Shown here in pieces: positions 1 to 8,512 of a stretch of 64,000 nucleotides of DNA. Below the pieces are notes generated by a model. The model ran no database searches. It saw only the letters and a program-made list of their open reading frames with translations, and had not been told where the DNA came from. A program made the position numbers and the translations under genes. This DNA comes from Mycobacterium sp. DL440 (GTDB lineage Bacteria > Actinomycetota > Actinomycetes > Mycobacteriales > Mycobacteriaceae): contig NZ_CP050191.1 of the NCBI RefSeq assembly GCF_011745145.1, positions 2,408,984-2,472,983 of the forward strand. The letters are read 5' to 3'. The stretch's first letter is position 1; the number at the start of each line of letters is the position of its first letter.

Positions 1-564
1 GCCGACGAGGGCCGGCTGTTCACCCGGTTCCTCCCGCTGCTGCCGACCAATGAGCCGATGATCGAAAAGTTGTTCGCCCGTACCGATCCCGAGGACCGCC
101 GCCGGATCGTCGCGGCCTATCCGGACTATCCGAGCAGCGCGGCCTGTGTGCGGCTCGGTGGTGATTTCGCGTTCGCCTCGGCCACCTGGCAGATCGCCGA
201 GGCGCACAGCAGGCATGCGCCCACCTACGTGTACCGCTACGACTACGCGCCCCGCACGCTGCACTGGGCGGGGCTCGGAGCGACGCACGCGATGGAACTG
301 CTGGCCGTGTTCGACACGTACCACACGACATACGGCGCACTGCTGACCGCCGTGGGTGACCGCACGTCAGCCCGGCGGGTCAGCCGAGACGTGCAGCGTC
401 GGTGGCGGGAGTTCAGCCGGTCCGGGGAGCCGGGCGCGGGCTGGCCGGCCTATGACAGCGATGACCGCGCGGTGTTCGTGTTCGACCGTAAGCCCCGCGT
501 CGAATACGACCCCCGATCGGTGCGACGCCAGGCATGGGAAGGGTTCACCCTCGCCGAGCGCTGA
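1..564 (+). CDS. Carboxylesterase type B, C-terminal part (cut by window edge)
   Basis: The reading frame is open from the first base and ends at TGA 562-564, giving the last 187 residues of a longer protein. The segment GLGATHAMELLAVF fits the C-terminal stretch of type B carboxylesterases that carries the catalytic histidine. The end, with the WREFSRSGEPGAGWPAY region, is also typical of the family (usually about 500 residues). The nucleophilic serine and acidic residue would lie upstream of the window. The substrate cannot be told; these enzymes hydrolyse short-chain esters. The next gene begins about 60 bases downstream on the same strand. Confidence 0.8.
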   Translation, partial: ADEGRLFTRFLPLLPTNEPMIEKLFARTDPEDRRRIVAAYPDYPSSAACVRLGGDFAFASATWQIAEAHSRHAPTYVYRYDYAPRTLHWAGLGATHAMELLAVFDTYHTTYGALLTAVGDRTSARRVSRDVQRRWREFSRSGEPGAGWPAYDSDDRAVFVFDRKPRVEYDPRSVRRQAWEGFTLAER

Positions 565-627
565 GTTCGTGACTTCACTCTGAGCGATTTGCTGCAGGGA
601 ATCCCCCGGTGTGGTTGCGTAACCGGT

Positions 628-2565
628 GTGCACCATCCTCTGGATCCGCTGTCCGCCGACGAGTTTCGCGCGGTGGCAGCGATATTGCGGCGTGAGCACG
701 GGGTCGGGGAGGGCTGGCGGGTTGCCTCGGTGGAGCTCGTCGAACCGTCCAAGACCGAATTGGCCGCGTTCGACGGCGGTGGCGCCGCACCGGCCCGGCG
801 GGCGGCCGTGATCTGCCTGGAGAGGGCAGCGAACGCCACCTACAAGGGCGTGGTGTCGCTGACCGAGGACCGCGTCGAGAACTTCGACCATGTTCCGGGC
901 GTGCAGGCCAACTTCACCGTCGACGAGTTCGTCGAATGCGACGAGGTGCTGCGCCGGCACCCCGAGGTGATCGCCGCGCTGGCGAAACGCGGTATCACCG
1001 ACCTGGACAACGTGTTCATGGACACCTGGACCTACGGGGACGCGGTCGCCCCTCCCGAATACCGTGACCGGCGGATCGGCTGGTCGGACACCTGGTACAA
1101 GCAGGCTGCGGGCGCCAATCCTTACGCCCATCCGGTCAGCGGTCTGCATTGCGTGATCGACATCAACAGCATGGAGGTGCTGCGGGTCGAAGATGACGGC
1201 AGTTCTGAAAATCCGGATGTGATGGGCGAATACGTGCCGCACCACATCCCGGAGCGGGTCCGTGCGGCCTGGCGCCGGGAACCGCTCAAGGCGCTGGACA
1301 TCACCCAGCCCGAAGGTCCGTCGTTCACGTTGGACGGCAACCTGCTGCAGTGGCAGAACTGGTCGTTGCGGGTCGGCTTCAACCACCGCGAGGGGATGAC
1401 GCTGCACACGGTGCGGTACCGCGACGGTGAGATCAATCGCTCAGTGGCCCACCGGATGTCATTCGCCGAGATGGTGGTACCGTATCGGGACTCCTCGGTC
1501 GATCACTACCGGCGCACCGCGTTCGACATCGGCGAGTGGGGCCTGGGGTTCATGACCACCTCGTTGGAGCTCGGCTGCGACTGCCTCGGTGAGATCCGTT
1601 ATCTGGACGCGGTTCTGCACAACAGCACCGGCGAGCCGTACACGATCACCAACGCGATCTGTATCCACGAGGAAGACAACGCCGTGCTGTGGAAGCACGT
1701 CGACCACGACGCGGGTGCTGAGGTGCGCCGGATGCGCAGGCTCACACTGTCATTCCACGTCACCGTCGCCAACTACGAGTATCTGGTGTACTGGCGCCTC
1801 TACCAGGACGGCAACATCGAGTGCGAGGTGCGCGCCACCGGGATCATGGTCACCACACCGTTCCCGGCCGGGGCGACCCCGAAGAACGGTACGCTCGTCG
1901 ACGAGCGCACGTACGCACCGTTCCATCAGCACTTCCTGATCGCCCGGTTGGACCTGGATGTCGACGGCACCGACAACACGGTCTACATGACCGAGTCGTA
2001 CGCGGAACCGATCAGTCCGGACAATCCGTACGGCCTGTCGCTGGTGGTGCGCAATCAGGCGCTGCGCACCGAACAGGAGGGCAAGCAGGACGTCAACTTC
2101 GCCACCCAGCGGGCCTGGAAGGTGGTCAACACCAACGTCGTCAATGGCCTGGGGACGCACCCGTCGTACAAGCTGGTGCCCACCGGGGCGATCCCGGCGA
2201 TGTTCGACCCGTCCTCGCCGGTGCTGCAACGCGCCAATGTCATCGCCCACACGCTGTGGGTGACCCCGAACCGACCGGAGGAACGCTGGCCGGCGGGGGA
2301 GTTCGTCAACCAGTCGGTGGCCGACACCGGGTTGGGCGAGTGGACGAAGGCTGACCGGACGATCGACAACACCGACGTGGTGCTGTGGTACGTGTTCGGT
2401 ATCCACCACATCACCCGTCCGGAGGACTGGCCGGTGATGCCGGTGGACGTGGTGTCGTTCTGGCTCAAGCCTTTCGGGTTCTTCGACCGCAACCCGGCGC
2501 TGGACGTGGCGGCCGTACCGCCGGCCTCCTGTGCCCACGGTCATGCCAAAGCGGCACACCACTAG
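628..2565 (+). CDS. Copper-containing primary amine oxidase
   Basis: This enzyme oxidises primary amines to aldehydes, releasing ammonia and hydrogen peroxide, with a self-made topaquinone and one copper. The topaquinone consensus appears as ANYEY (modified tyrosine about residue 383), two copper ligands as the HQH of FHQHFLIARL (about 433 and 435), and the catalytic base in AFDIGEWG (about Asp300). These spacings nearly equal those of the Arthrobacter enzyme. I chose GTG 628 because VHHPLDPLSADEF matches the usual family start; an in-frame TTG at 589 would add 13 unlikely residues. The length of 645 residues is normal. It probably supports growth on tyramine-like or short aliphatic amines; the exact substrate is unknown. 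Confidence 0.93.
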   Translation: MHHPLDPLSADEFRAVAAILRREHGVGEGWRVASVELVEPSKTELAAFDGGGAAPARRAAVICLERAANATYKGVVSLTEDRVENFDHVPGVQANFTVDEFVECDEVLRRHPEVIAALAKRGITDLDNVFMDTWTYGDAVAPPEYRDRRIGWSDTWYKQAAGANPYAHPVSGLHCVIDINSMEVLRVEDDGSSENPDVMGEYVPHHIPERVRAAWRREPLKALDITQPEGPSFTLDGNLLQWQNWSLRVGFNHREGMTLHTVRYRDGEINRSVAHRMSFAEMVVPYRDSSVDHYRRTAFDIGEWGLGFMTTSLELGCDCLGEIRYLDAVLHNSTGEPYTITNAICIHEEDNAVLWKHVDHDAGAEVRRMRRLTLSFHVTVANYEYLVYWRLYQDGNIECEVRATGIMVTTPFPAGATPKNGTLVDERTYAPFHQHFLIARLDLDVDGTDNTVYMTESYAEPISPDNPYGLSLVVRNQALRTEQEGKQDVNFATQRAWKVVNTNVVNGLGTHPSYKLVPTGAIPAMFDPSSPVLQRANVIAHTLWVTPNRPEERWPAGEFVNQSVADTGLGEWTKADRTIDNTDVVLWYVFGIHHITRPEDWPVMPVDVVSFWLKPFGFFDRNPALDVAAVPPASCAHGHAKAAHH

Positions 2566-2573
2566 TTATTAGT

Positions 2574-2585
2574 TGACACCTGTCA
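2574..2585. promoter_or_regulatory. Palindrome TGACACCTGTCA upstream of the kinase-like gene
   Basis: A perfect 12-base inverted repeat (TGACA-CC-TGTCA) lies 32 bases before GTG 2618 in a short AT-richer gap. It overlaps a possible -35 TTGACA. An almost identical sequence lies upstream of the acyl-CoA dehydrogenase at 61184-61195. It could be an operator for a TetR-type lipid regulator, but no regulator is adjacent. The binding role is inferred. Confidence 0.4.
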
Positions 2586-2617
2586 TATGTGACGCGGAAC
2601 ACTGCTAGGTTGCCTGT

Positions 2618-4612
2618 GTGCAACCGACTCAGACCGCTGTCCTGGACCGTCCCGAAGACCTGACCTGCGACTGGCTGACCACCGCCCTGGGCACCGGCCA
2701 GATCAGCGGATTCAGTTTCGAGCGGATCGGAACCGGCCAGATGAGCGAGTGCTACCGGGTCTCGCTGAGCTACGCCGAGGCGGCGGACGGGCCGGCGTCG
2801 GTCGTGCTGAAGGTGGCCGCCACCGATCCCAACAGCCGCCAGACCGGGCTGGCGATGGGACTCTACGAACGTGAGGTCCGGTTCTACGCCGACATCGCAC
2901 CCGCCCTGGCCCCCGGGCCGGTGGCGCCGTGCTATCACGCCGCATTCGACCCGCAGACCGGTGCCTTCGACCTGTTGCTCGGCGACGCGATACCGGCTGT
3001 CGTCGGTGACGAGATCCGCGGCGCGACAGCCGAACAGGCTTCGGTGGCGCTCACCGAGCTGGGTCGTGTGCACGGATCGGTGGCCGGCGCCGAGGCCTTG
3101 AACCAGGCCGAGTGGCTCAACCGTGAGGCACCGATCAACCAGGCCCTGATAGCCGGCTTGTATGCGGCATTCGCCGACCGCTACGCGGGCCTGATCACGC
3201 CGGAACAGCGCCACGTGTGTGACCGGCTCGTCGAGAGTTTCGACGCATACCTGGCCGACGAGGGCGCGTCCGAGCGGCCGCAGGGTCTGGTGCACGGTGA
3301 CTATCGGCTCGACAACATGCTGTTCGGCGACGCGGGCGCCGACCGGACCCTGACCGTGGTCGACTGGCAGACGGTCACCAAGGGGCCGGCGTTCACCGAC
3401 GTCGCCTACTTCATCGGCTGCGCCCTACCCGTCGAGCAGCGCCGCGCACGCTACGACGCGTTGTTGGCGGCGTATCACCAGGCCCTCGGCACGAACTCGG
3501 CACTGACGCTCGATCAGGTGCGCGACGGGGTGCGTCGGCAGAGCTTCTTCGGGGTGATGATGGCGATCATCTCCTCGATGTTGGTGGAACGTACCGAACG
3601 CGGCGACCAGATGTTCATGACGATGCTCGACCGGCACTGCAGTCACGTTCTGGACACCGGAGCACTGGATATCCTTGCGCCACCGTCGGTTCCGGAGCCG
3701 CTGGTGCCCGCCGCCGAGGACGACTATCCGCACATCCCTACCGGTGAAGAACTCTGGAACGAGAGCTGGTACTTCGACTTCACCGATACCGCTGCGGGTC
3801 TCGGCGGTTGGGTCCGGCTGGGCCTGATCCCGAACCAGGACACAGCCTGGGTCAATGTGCTGTTCTGCGGTCCGGGGATGCCGACCGTGGCACTCAACGA
3901 CTTTCATGCGGCCCCGGCCGAACCGGCAGCGATCACGGGTGAGGGCGTCGAGCTGAGCCTGCAACCGCTCGAACCACTCAAGACCTACCGCGTCACCGCA
4001 TCGGGTACCGGGCAGGCCCACGACGATCCGGCGGCGCTGCTGCGCGGCGAGACGGGCCGGCCGGTTGCGGTGACCATGGACCTGACCTGGACCACGGTGG
4101 GAACCCCGTACCTGTACCGGATCACGCCCCGCTATGAGATTCCGTGCACGGTCTCGGGCACGGTGAGCATCGGCGAGCAGACCTTCGACATCAACGGTGT
4201 GGCAGGCCAGCGCGACCACTCGTGGGGCGTGCGGGACTGGTGGTCGATGAACTGGGTGTGGAGTGCCCTCCATCTCGACGACGGCACCCATCTGCACGGC
4301 GTCGACATCCGGATACCGGGGATACCGCCGGTCGGTATCGGCTATTCGCAGCGAGCGGGTGAACCGCTTGTCGAATTGCAGGCGGTGACTGCGGATTACA
4401 CGCTCGGTGCCGACGATCTGCCGGTATCGACGACGCTGACCCTGCAACCCGGCGACCTCGAGGTGACCGTCGACATCCAGGGCCACGCGCCTGTGCTGCT
4501 GGTGGCCGCGGACGGGCGGGTCAGTCAGTTCCCGCGGGCCTGGGCGACGGTCCGCACCGCGGACGGGCGCAGCGGCGTCGGCTGGTTGGAGTGGAACCGC
4601 AATCTGGGCTAG
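2618..4612 (+). CDS. Kinase-like phosphotransferase fused to a C-terminal beta domain
   Basis: The first 350 residues are an aminoglycoside phosphotransferase/ecdysteroid-kinase-like fold: LVHGDYRLDNMLF is the catalytic HGDxxxxN loop and TVVDWQ supplies the metal-binding Asp. After about residue 370 the protein changes to a tryptophan-rich domain with YFDFTDTAAGLGGWVRLGLIP, GQRDHSWGVRDWWSMNWVWSALHLDDG and WLEWNRNLG. This resembles the DUF7064/AttH-like lipocalin-type domains linked to steroid or lipid chemistry in actinobacteria. The 664 residues lack signal peptide or membrane segments. The start is GTG 2618 after the palindrome at 2574. The protein may phosphorylate a lipophilic alcohol that the second domain holds; that is inference from domain fusion only. 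Confidence 0.75.
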   Translation: MQPTQTAVLDRPEDLTCDWLTTALGTGQISGFSFERIGTGQMSECYRVSLSYAEAADGPASVVLKVAATDPNSRQTGLAMGLYEREVRFYADIAPALAPGPVAPCYHAAFDPQTGAFDLLLGDAIPAVVGDEIRGATAEQASVALTELGRVHGSVAGAEALNQAEWLNREAPINQALIAGLYAAFADRYAGLITPEQRHVCDRLVESFDAYLADEGASERPQGLVHGDYRLDNMLFGDAGADRTLTVVDWQTVTKGPAFTDVAYFIGCALPVEQRRARYDALLAAYHQALGTNSALTLDQVRDGVRRQSFFGVMMAIISSMLVERTERGDQMFMTMLDRHCSHVLDTGALDILAPPSVPEPLVPAAEDDYPHIPTGEELWNESWYFDFTDTAAGLGGWVRLGLIPNQDTAWVNVLFCGPGMPTVALNDFHAAPAEPAAITGEGVELSLQPLEPLKTYRVTASGTGQAHDDPAALLRGETGRPVAVTMDLTWTTVGTPYLYRITPRYEIPCTVSGTVSIGEQTFDINGVAGQRDHSWGVRDWWSMNWVWSALHLDDGTHLHGVDIRIPGIPPVGIGYSQRAGEPLVELQAVTADYTLGADDLPVSTTLTLQPGDLEVTVDIQGHAPVLLVAADGRVSQFPRAWATVRTADGRSGVGWLEWNRNLG

Positions 4613-4879
4613 CGGCCCCTCGGCACCGCGAGCGTGCGTGTCTGCTGCCGACACCCCATCGTCAGGCGACGTTCTGCGCACGTTCGCCGGCCGTCAGCGT
4701 CGGGGCCAGGCTGCTCATGCTCCGGCGATCGATGGCGGACCGGGGTTCTGCTGGCGCGTGCGGATGGCGACCGGCAGGCAGCTGTCGTCGGTGACCAGGT
4801 TGCGGGTCGGGTGGGTCGCCGTCTTCCTGGACATCGCGGGCAACCGGTGGGATCTGCTCGGGCCGGCCCCGGGCCGCCG
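4613..4879. other. Gene-poor gap holding repeat copy A
   Basis: This gap holds repeat copy A at 4628-4687 and about 190 bases of GC-rich sequence. Two readings look faintly coding. On the plus strand VGWVAVFLDIAGNRWDLLG around 4800-4860 recalls the end of a glyoxalase (VOC) protein. On the minus strand there is a 39-codon frame at 4715-4834 (ATG to TGA). Neither has a convincing ribosome site. I read the gap as decayed sequence, possibly a VOC remnant. Confidence 0.35.
4628..4687 (+). repeat. 60-bp dispersed repeat, copy A
   Basis: The element begins GCGAGCGTGCG and ends CGCACGTTCGC, an 11-base inverted repeat with one mismatch, and has the inner block TGTCTGCTGCCGACAC. It matches copies at 5122-5181 (opposite orientation) and 26957-27017. 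Here the middle is less conserved than in the other two copies. It follows the stop of the kinase-like gene directly. Confidence 0.7.
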
Positions 4880-5107
4880 TCAGGTGATGCGAAACCGCTT
4901 GAGCCGCGCAGTCGCTCCGGAGACCAACTCCACGCGGCTGCGCGGCACACCCAGATGCTGGGCAAGCAGTTTGGTGACGGCGTCGTTGGCCTTGCCGTCG
5001 ACGGCGCGTTCCTGAACGTAGATGGTGAGCGCGCCGTCGTCAGCGACCTCGACCAGCGGGCCTTTGCGGCTGCCGGGTTTGACGCGGACGACGACGCTTT
5101 CGCTCAT
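4880..5107 (-). CDS. DUF167 (YggU-type) small protein
   Basis: The product has 75 residues, starting MSESVVVRVKPGSRKGPLVEV and ending GATARLKRFRI. RVKPGSRKG, the DGALTIYVQERAVDGKANDAV block and LVSGATARLK are the conserved DUF167/YggU signature. The family has a known fold but no established function. I chose ATG 5107; an upstream in-frame ATG at 5188 would place repeat copy B inside the coding region and add 27 non-conserved residues. The gene is downstream of the thiolase on the same strand, separated by that repeat, and repeat copy A lies past its stop. Confidence 0.85.
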   Translation of the reverse strand: MSESVVVRVKPGSRKGPLVEVADDGALTIYVQERAVDGKANDAVTKLLAQHLGVPRSRVELVSGATARLKRFRIT

Positions 5108-5121
5108 ACCTTCATCGTTGC

Positions 5122-5181
5122 GCGAACGTGCGAAAATGCTGGCGCGGGGCGGCGTGTCGGAGAGCAGACACGCGCGCTCGC
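5122..5181 (-). repeat. 60-bp dispersed repeat, copy B (inverted)
   Basis: Read on the minus strand it runs from GCGAGCGCGCG through TGTCTGCTCTCCGACAC and GCATTTTC to CGCACGTTCGC. It is in the opposite orientation to copy A, and together they bracket the DUF167 gene. It fills most of the 87 bases between the thiolase stop (5195) and the DUF167 start (5107), so any transcript joining them would carry it. Confidence 0.75.
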
Positions 5182-5194
5182 GGAGCAAAGGCGC

Positions 5195-6397
5195 CTAGCG
5201 CGCGACGATCACCGACGAGCCGTGGCCGAACAGGCCCTGGTTTGCCGTGACGCCAACCTTCGCACCCTCGACCTGGCGGCCGGTGGCCTGGCCCTTGAGC
5301 TGCCAGGTGAGCTCGCACACCTGCGCGATGGCCTGTGCCGGGATGGCCTCGCCGAAGCACGCCAGACCGCCCGAGGCGTTGACCGGGACACGCCCGCCGA
5401 TGGTGGTGGCGCCAGAACGCAGCAGCTGCTCGCCCTCACCCTTGGCGCACAGGCCCAGGTGCTCGTACCAGTCCAGCTCGAGTGCGGTGGACAGGTCGTA
5501 CACCTCGGCCAGGCTGACGTCCTCGGGGCCGATTCCGGCCTCGGCGTAGGCGGCGTCGAGGATCTGGTCCTTGAACACCCGCTCGGGCGCGGCCACCACG
5601 GCGGTGGAATCCGTTGCGATGTCCGGCAATTCGGGCAGGTGCTGTGGGTAGCGCGGGGTCACCGTCGAGATCGCGCGCACCGACGGGACGCCCTCCAGGG
5701 AGCCCAGGTGCTTCTCGGCAAACGACTTGCTGGCCACGATCAGCGCGGCGGCACCGTCGGAGGTCGCGCAGATGTCGAGCTGGCGCAGCGGATCGGACAC
5801 CACCGGGCTGGCCAGCACGTCCTCGACCGAGGATTCCTTGTGGTAGCGGGCATTCGGGTTCTGCAGGCCGTGCCGGGAATTCTTCACCTTCACCTGGGCG
5901 AAGTCCTCGGAGGTGGCCCCGTAGAGGTCCATCCGGCGCCGGGCCAGCAGGGCGAAGTACACCGGGTTCATCGCGCCGAGCAGGTGGAAGCGTTGCCAGT
6001 CGGGATCGTTCTTGCGCTCGCCGCCGACGGGTGCGAAGGCGCCCTTGGGCGTCGTGTCGGCGCCGATGACCAGGGCCACGTCGCAGAAACCGGCCAGGAT
6101 CTGGGCGCGAGCGCTCTGGAGCGCCTGCGAACCGCTGGCACACGCCGCGTACGAGGACGACACCGGAACGCCGTTCCAGCCCAGTTTCTGGGCGAACGTC
6201 GACCCGGCGATGAAGCCGGGGTAGCCGTTGCGGATCGTGTCGGCTCCGGCGACCAGCTGGATCTGGCGCCAGTCCAGGCCGGCCTCGGCCAGGGCCGCGC
6301 GGGCGGCGACGACGCCGTACTCGGTGAAGTCGCGTCCCCACTTGCCCCACGGGTGCATGCCCGCCCCGAGGATGTACAGCGGTTCGGGAGTGCTCAC
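5195..6397 (-). CDS. Thiolase-family lipid-transfer protein (Rv1627c-like)
   Basis: The 400-residue protein has the non-decarboxylating thiolase/SCP-x fold. The nucleophile is in YAACASGSQALQSAR, and VNASGGLACFGEAIPA and the late GHGSSVIVAR are conserved in this subfamily. Its nearest characterised relatives are Ltp2-type steroid side-chain aldolases, which act with a DUF35 partner, or acyl-CoA thiolases; either role is possible. The start is GTG 6397, overlapping the stop of the upstream DUF35 gene as GTGA, so the two are translationally coupled and probably form a complex. The same gene pair sits next to polA in M. tuberculosis (Rv1627c-Rv1628c). Confidence 0.88.
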   Translation of the reverse strand: MSTPEPLYILGAGMHPWGKWGRDFTEYGVVAARAALAEAGLDWRQIQLVAGADTIRNGYPGFIAGSTFAQKLGWNGVPVSSSYAACASGSQALQSARAQILAGFCDVALVIGADTTPKGAFAPVGGERKNDPDWQRFHLLGAMNPVYFALLARRRMDLYGATSEDFAQVKVKNSRHGLQNPNARYHKESSVEDVLASPVVSDPLRQLDICATSDGAAALIVASKSFAEKHLGSLEGVPSVRAISTVTPRYPQHLPELPDIATDSTAVVAAPERVFKDQILDAAYAEAGIGPEDVSLAEVYDLSTALELDWYEHLGLCAKGEGEQLLRSGATTIGGRVPVNASGGLACFGEAIPAQAIAQVCELTWQLKGQATGRQVEGAKVGVTANQGLFGHGSSVIVAR

Positions 6398-6831
6398 GGG
6401 ATCCTCCAGGCGTGGGTGGTGCGCTCGACGCCCTCGTCGTCGGTGTAGAGCGTCATGGTGGTCAGCTCCATCTCCATGCCGACCTCGAGGTCGGCGGCGA
6501 GGGTGCCGGTGACGACCTTGCCGAGCACGATCAGGCCCTCGTCGGCCAGCTCCACCGCGGCGATCGCGAACGGCTCGAACGGGTCGGTCTTGGGATACGG
6601 CGTGGGCGGGAGGTACCGGTTCTCGGTGTAGCTCCACACCTTGCCGCGGCGGGATAGCGGCACCAGATCAAGGGTGTCGCTGTCGCAGGCCGGGTTGGGG
6701 CAGTTGTTCTCTCGCGGCGGGAAAACGAAGGTGGCGCACTGGGTGCACTTGCCGCCGATCAGGTGGGTGGCACCGGCGTCGTCGGTGGCGAACCACCCGT
6801 CGATCGCGGGTTGCGAAGATGCTGCTGGCAC
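6394..6831 (-). CDS. DUF35 zinc-ribbon/OB-fold partner protein (Rv1628c-like)
   Basis: The 145-residue protein carries a rubredoxin-like zinc ribbon (CTQC at about residues 29-32, then CPNPAC about 44-49), followed by an OB-fold with SYTENRYLPPTPYP and VELADEGLIVLGKVV. DUF35 proteins bind acyl-CoA and partner thiolase-like enzymes; in Ltp2-type aldolases the DUF35 subunit is needed for activity. The stop overlaps the thiolase start by four bases. The gene is divergent from the TetR gene at 6941, and the 109-base gap holds the TetR operator, so it may share that control. Confidence 0.9.
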   Translation of the reverse strand: MPAASSQPAIDGWFATDDAGATHLIGGKCTQCATFVFPPRENNCPNPACDSDTLDLVPLSRRGKVWSYTENRYLPPTPYPKTDPFEPFAIAAVELADEGLIVLGKVVTGTLAADLEVGMEMELTTMTLYTDDEGVERTTHAWRIP

Positions 6832-6905
6832 GCGGCCAGCCTAAACGATCAAGACCGCAGAACTGAAACGTGTTGCAGTTTTGTCCCGAGGGGCAAGATA
6901 TTGGG

Positions 6906-6938
6906 TTGAAGTGTACGAAACTGTCTCGTACACTTCAA
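6906..6938. promoter_or_regulatory. TetR operator, 13-bp perfect arms
   Basis: The arms TTGAAGTGTACGA (6906-6918) and TCGTACACTTCAA (6926-6938) are exact reverse complements around a 7-base spacer. The right arm ends two bases before ATG 6941, which supports that start. A plausible promoter precedes it: TTGCAG at 6873-6878 and AGATAT at 6896-6901, 17 bases apart. A bound repressor would cover the transcription start. It is almost certainly the autoregulatory site of the adjacent TetR protein and could also affect the divergent DUF35-thiolase operon. Confidence 0.8.
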
Positions 6939-6940
6939 TC

Positions 6941-7510
6941 ATGGTGCGAGGTGTGGAGCGTGAACAGGCGGTGTTGGCTGCCACGGCCGAACTACTGGCG
7001 GAACGGGGATATCAGGCGTTGACGATCGATGCGGTCGCCGCGAGGGCGGGAGCCAGCAAGGCCACGATCTACCGCCGGTGGCCGAACAAGGCGCAGCTTG
7101 TCCGCGCCACCTTGGACGCTGCCGACGCTGCCCGGAACGCCTCCGTGCCCGATACCGGGCAGCTGCGCAGCGACCTGTTCGCCGTGATGGAGATGATCTC
7201 CGCGCAGGTGGCCGATCCGCTCACTCGCGTGACCGCCGAACTCGCGACGCTGATGCGGCACGATGTCCAGCTTGCCGAGGCGATCCGCGAGCATCTCGAC
7301 AAGGCGGAGCTCTCGCCCTTCCACGATGCGCTGCAACGCGCCATCGTTCGGGGCGACATCGCCGCGAACGCCGACGTCGAGCTGATCCACGATGTGGCGG
7401 AGGCGATGATCCTGCGGCAGCTACACCTCGACCTGCCGGTCGACACCGTGTTCAGTACGCGGCTGATCGATGACATCCTTCTGATCCTGCTCGGAGGCAT
7501 CGACCGATGA
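6941..7510 (+). CDS. TetR-family transcriptional regulator
   Basis: The 189-residue protein has an N-terminal helix-turn-helix: LTIDAVAARAGASKATIYRRWPNKAQLV at about residues 25-52. The C-terminal half is an all-helical ligand domain (TetR_C_11-like), ending IDDILLILLGGIDR. I start at ATG 6941 because the perfect operator ends two bases upstream; a longer frame from 6881 would run through it. Its stop overlaps the ATG of the following flavin monooxygenase (ATGA), so the two formed an operon. Since that monooxygenase is now broken, the regulator may have lost its main target. The ligand is unknown, probably an aromatic compound. Confidence 0.88.
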   Translation: MVRGVEREQAVLAATAELLAERGYQALTIDAVAARAGASKATIYRRWPNKAQLVRATLDAADAARNASVPDTGQLRSDLFAVMEMISAQVADPLTRVTAELATLMRHDVQLAEAIREHLDKAELSPFHDALQRAIVRGDIAANADVELIHDVAEAMILRQLHLDLPVDTVFSTRLIDDILLILLGGIDR

Positions 7511-8507
7511 CCGTCGTGATCACCGGCGCCGGGCCGACCGGACTGACCCTGGCCATCGAGCTGGCTCGCCGAGGCGTGCCCTGCCGGGTGTTGGACCAGG
7601 CAGCGACGTTGTTCCCCGGCTCGCGCGGCAAAGGGCTGCAGCCGCGCACGCTCGAGGTGTTCGACGACCTCGGTGTCATCGGTGCCGTGCTGGCCGTCGG
7701 GGAGTCGTTTCCGCCCATGCGGCTGTACCGCGGGGCCGAGGTGGTCTGGGAGAAACCGATCTACCAACTGCTGGGGCTGCCCGAGCTGGAACCCACGCCG
7801 GCGGTGCCGTACCCCTACACCTGGCTGATTCCGCAATGGCGCACCGACCAGATCCTGGCGGCGCGATTCGCCGAACTTGGTGGGGCGGTCGAATTCAACA
7901 CCGGGGTAACGGGTTTCACGCAAGACGATGCTGGCGTCATGGTGCACACGAACCGGCCGCGCACGTGCATTCGCCCGCCGGGGGACAGGGCGTCAACACC
8001 GGAGTGCAGGACGCCTACAACCTTGGCTGGAAACTTGCCGCGGTGTTGGACGGAGCGCCAGACGACCTGCTTGACAGCTATGAAGCCGAACGTCTGCCCG
8101 TCGCCGCCGAGGTGCTGCAACTCAGTGGCCTGTTGCACCGTCAGGGTTTCGGCGCAGCCGGGCCGGCGCCGGCCGCGATCCACCAGTTGGACATCAACTA
8201 CCGCGGCGGCCCGCTCGCGGCCGACACAGATCCCATCGGATCGCTACGAGCCGGCGACCGGGCGCCGGACGGTCTGCTGACCGATGGCCGCCGGCTGTTC
8301 GACGTGTTCCGTGGCCCGCACTGGACGGTACTGCAATTCGGGGGCGAGGCAGTCGATTTCGGGGTGCCGCTGGTGCGCCTCGCGCCCGGTGCTGATTACG
8401 ACGTACCGGTCGGCACTTGCGTTCTGGTCCGGCCCGACGGATACATCGGTGCGATCAGCGCCCGGCTCGAAGTCATCCGCGACCAACTGCGCCGGGCGGG
8501 AGGCTGA
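7507..8507 (+). pseudogene. Aromatic-ring flavin monooxygenase (PheA/TfdB type), internally deleted
   Basis: The N-terminal part is intact: VVITGAGPTGLTLAIELARRG is the FAD-binding motif, and the protein reads through GVMVHTNRP near 7960. The frame then changes, and the sequence resumes in another frame with AAHVHSPAGGQGVNTGVQDAYNLGWKLA, normally about 150-200 residues further on, just after the GD of the second FAD motif. The rest runs to TGA 8507. Only about 330 codons remain of an expected 480-550. A deletion of several hundred bases with a frameshift explains this. The product would lack the substrate domain and cannot be active. Confidence 0.88.
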
Positions 8508-8512
8508 AGCGG

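Noticed and set aside
4715..4834. 39-codon minus-strand frame between repeat A and the DUF167 gene
   Set aside because: Codon use is plausible but there is no ribosome site or recognisable product, and an opposite-strand VOC-like reading competes. Mentioned only in the gap description.
4634..6448. Long plus-strand open frame of about 600 codons antisense to the thiolase and DUF35 genes
   Set aside because: Its translation is low-complexity Arg/Gly/Val-rich and matches no family, while the minus strand encodes clear proteins with motifs. It is a by-product of GC-rich codon use.
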